This document shows positions 33,129 to 33,302 of a stretch of DNA of 33,302 nucleotides, one piece after another. The stretch's first letter is position 1. Each line of letters opens with the position of its first letter. The notes under the pieces were generated by a model, which was not told the origin of the DNA, made no database searches, and saw only the letters and a program-made list of their open reading frames with translations. The stretch is from Phycisphaerae bacterium. Lineage in GTDB: Bacteria; Planctomycetota; Phycisphaerae; UBA1845. The position numbers were made by a program, and so were the translations under genes. Location of the stretch: contig JAJDDV010000146.1 of the NCBI GenBank assembly GCA_029260135.1, forward strand, positions 1 to 33,302, in the 5' to 3' direction.

Positions 33129-33302
33129 ATGACAAGCAACACGGACTGGTTCAGCGACCCATCGACCTTGCTGGAGGAGGTTCGTCGCGGGGAAGAGCGG
33201 CGCCGCCGACCCCTGATACTCGACGGATACGACGATCTGAGCGAGATTCGCCGTGGCGGGCAGGGCATCGTCTATCGCGGTGTTCAACGATCGACCCGTC
33301 GG
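33129..33302 (+). CDS. Ser/Thr protein kinase, N-terminal fragment
   Basis: Only the first 58 codons are inside the window. The start is ATG 33129, with GGAG two nt upstream (unusually close). The glycine-rich ATP loop of a Hanks-type kinase is present as IRRGGQGIVYRGVQRSTRR, preceded by a basic, acidic-rich N-terminus (STLLEEVRRGEERRRRPLI). The remainder, including the catalytic aspartates, lies beyond the window end. With the sigma factor upstream it forms a typical planctomycete signalling pair, in which the kinase may regulate the sigma factor or act on the same pathway. Confidence 0.8.
   Translation, partial: MTSNTDWFSDPSTLLEEVRRGEERRRRPLILDGYDDLSEIRRGGQGIVYRGVQRSTRR

Overview
The window looks like chromosomal DNA of a GC-rich Gram-negative bacterium, most likely a member of the Planctomycetota or a close relative. 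This is inferred from gene style: a sigma factor next to a Ser/Thr protein kinase, an exosortase, a TolC-type outer-membrane protein, and a 1,863-residue secreted protein with HAF repeats, thrombospondin type-3 repeats and a dockerin-like tail. Hairpin-rich intergenic repeats also fit. No rRNA, tRNA, CRISPR array, transposase or phage gene was seen.

Layout. Positions 1-380 hold a nested hairpin repeat array. Positions 456-3622 (minus strand) hold a membrane metalloprotease-like gene, an exosortase of the XrtH type, its probable membrane companion, and rsmJ. A TolC-family gene follows (3875-5629), then a repeat-bearing gap and a MarR regulator-methyltransferase pair (6196-7546) behind a palindrome-rich leader. 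Next come a radical SAM gene with no canonical start codon (8153-9037), a tandem hairpin array (9060-9510), a Cu/Zn-efflux-type permease (9521-10594), an ABC exporter pair of LolD/FtsX type (10669-14844) and a small membrane protein. A 323-bp direct duplication (about 15235-15850) separates these from nrdR and a YbaK-type deacylase on the minus strand. The plus strand continues with a metallo-beta-lactamase-fold hydrolase, an Rrf2 regulator, a hemerythrin, moaA and mobA (17302-21153), then a secreted S9 peptidase (21429-23489) closed by a long hairpin.

The minus strand from 25558 to 23581 carries an HD-domain phosphohydrolase overlapping a YwgA-like gene. This pair is clearly poorer in GC than its surroundings and is probably acquired. 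It is followed by a zinc alcohol dehydrogenase and the giant repeat protein. The window ends with a divergent sigma-factor gene and the first 58 codons of a protein kinase.

How genes work together: rsmJ, nrdR and YbaK are housekeeping (rRNA methylation, ribonucleotide reductase control, mischarged-tRNA clearance). Rrf2, hemerythrin, moaA and mobA suggest coupling of an oxygen, nitric oxide or Fe-S signal to molybdenum cofactor synthesis. The exosortase cluster handles secreted proteins whose genes are elsewhere. The most notable non-genic signal is a family of intergenic hairpins sharing a CCCCAT...GTGGGG base but with different, internally complementary tips. All copies sit 3' of genes. Functions are assigned by reading motifs; no database search was run.
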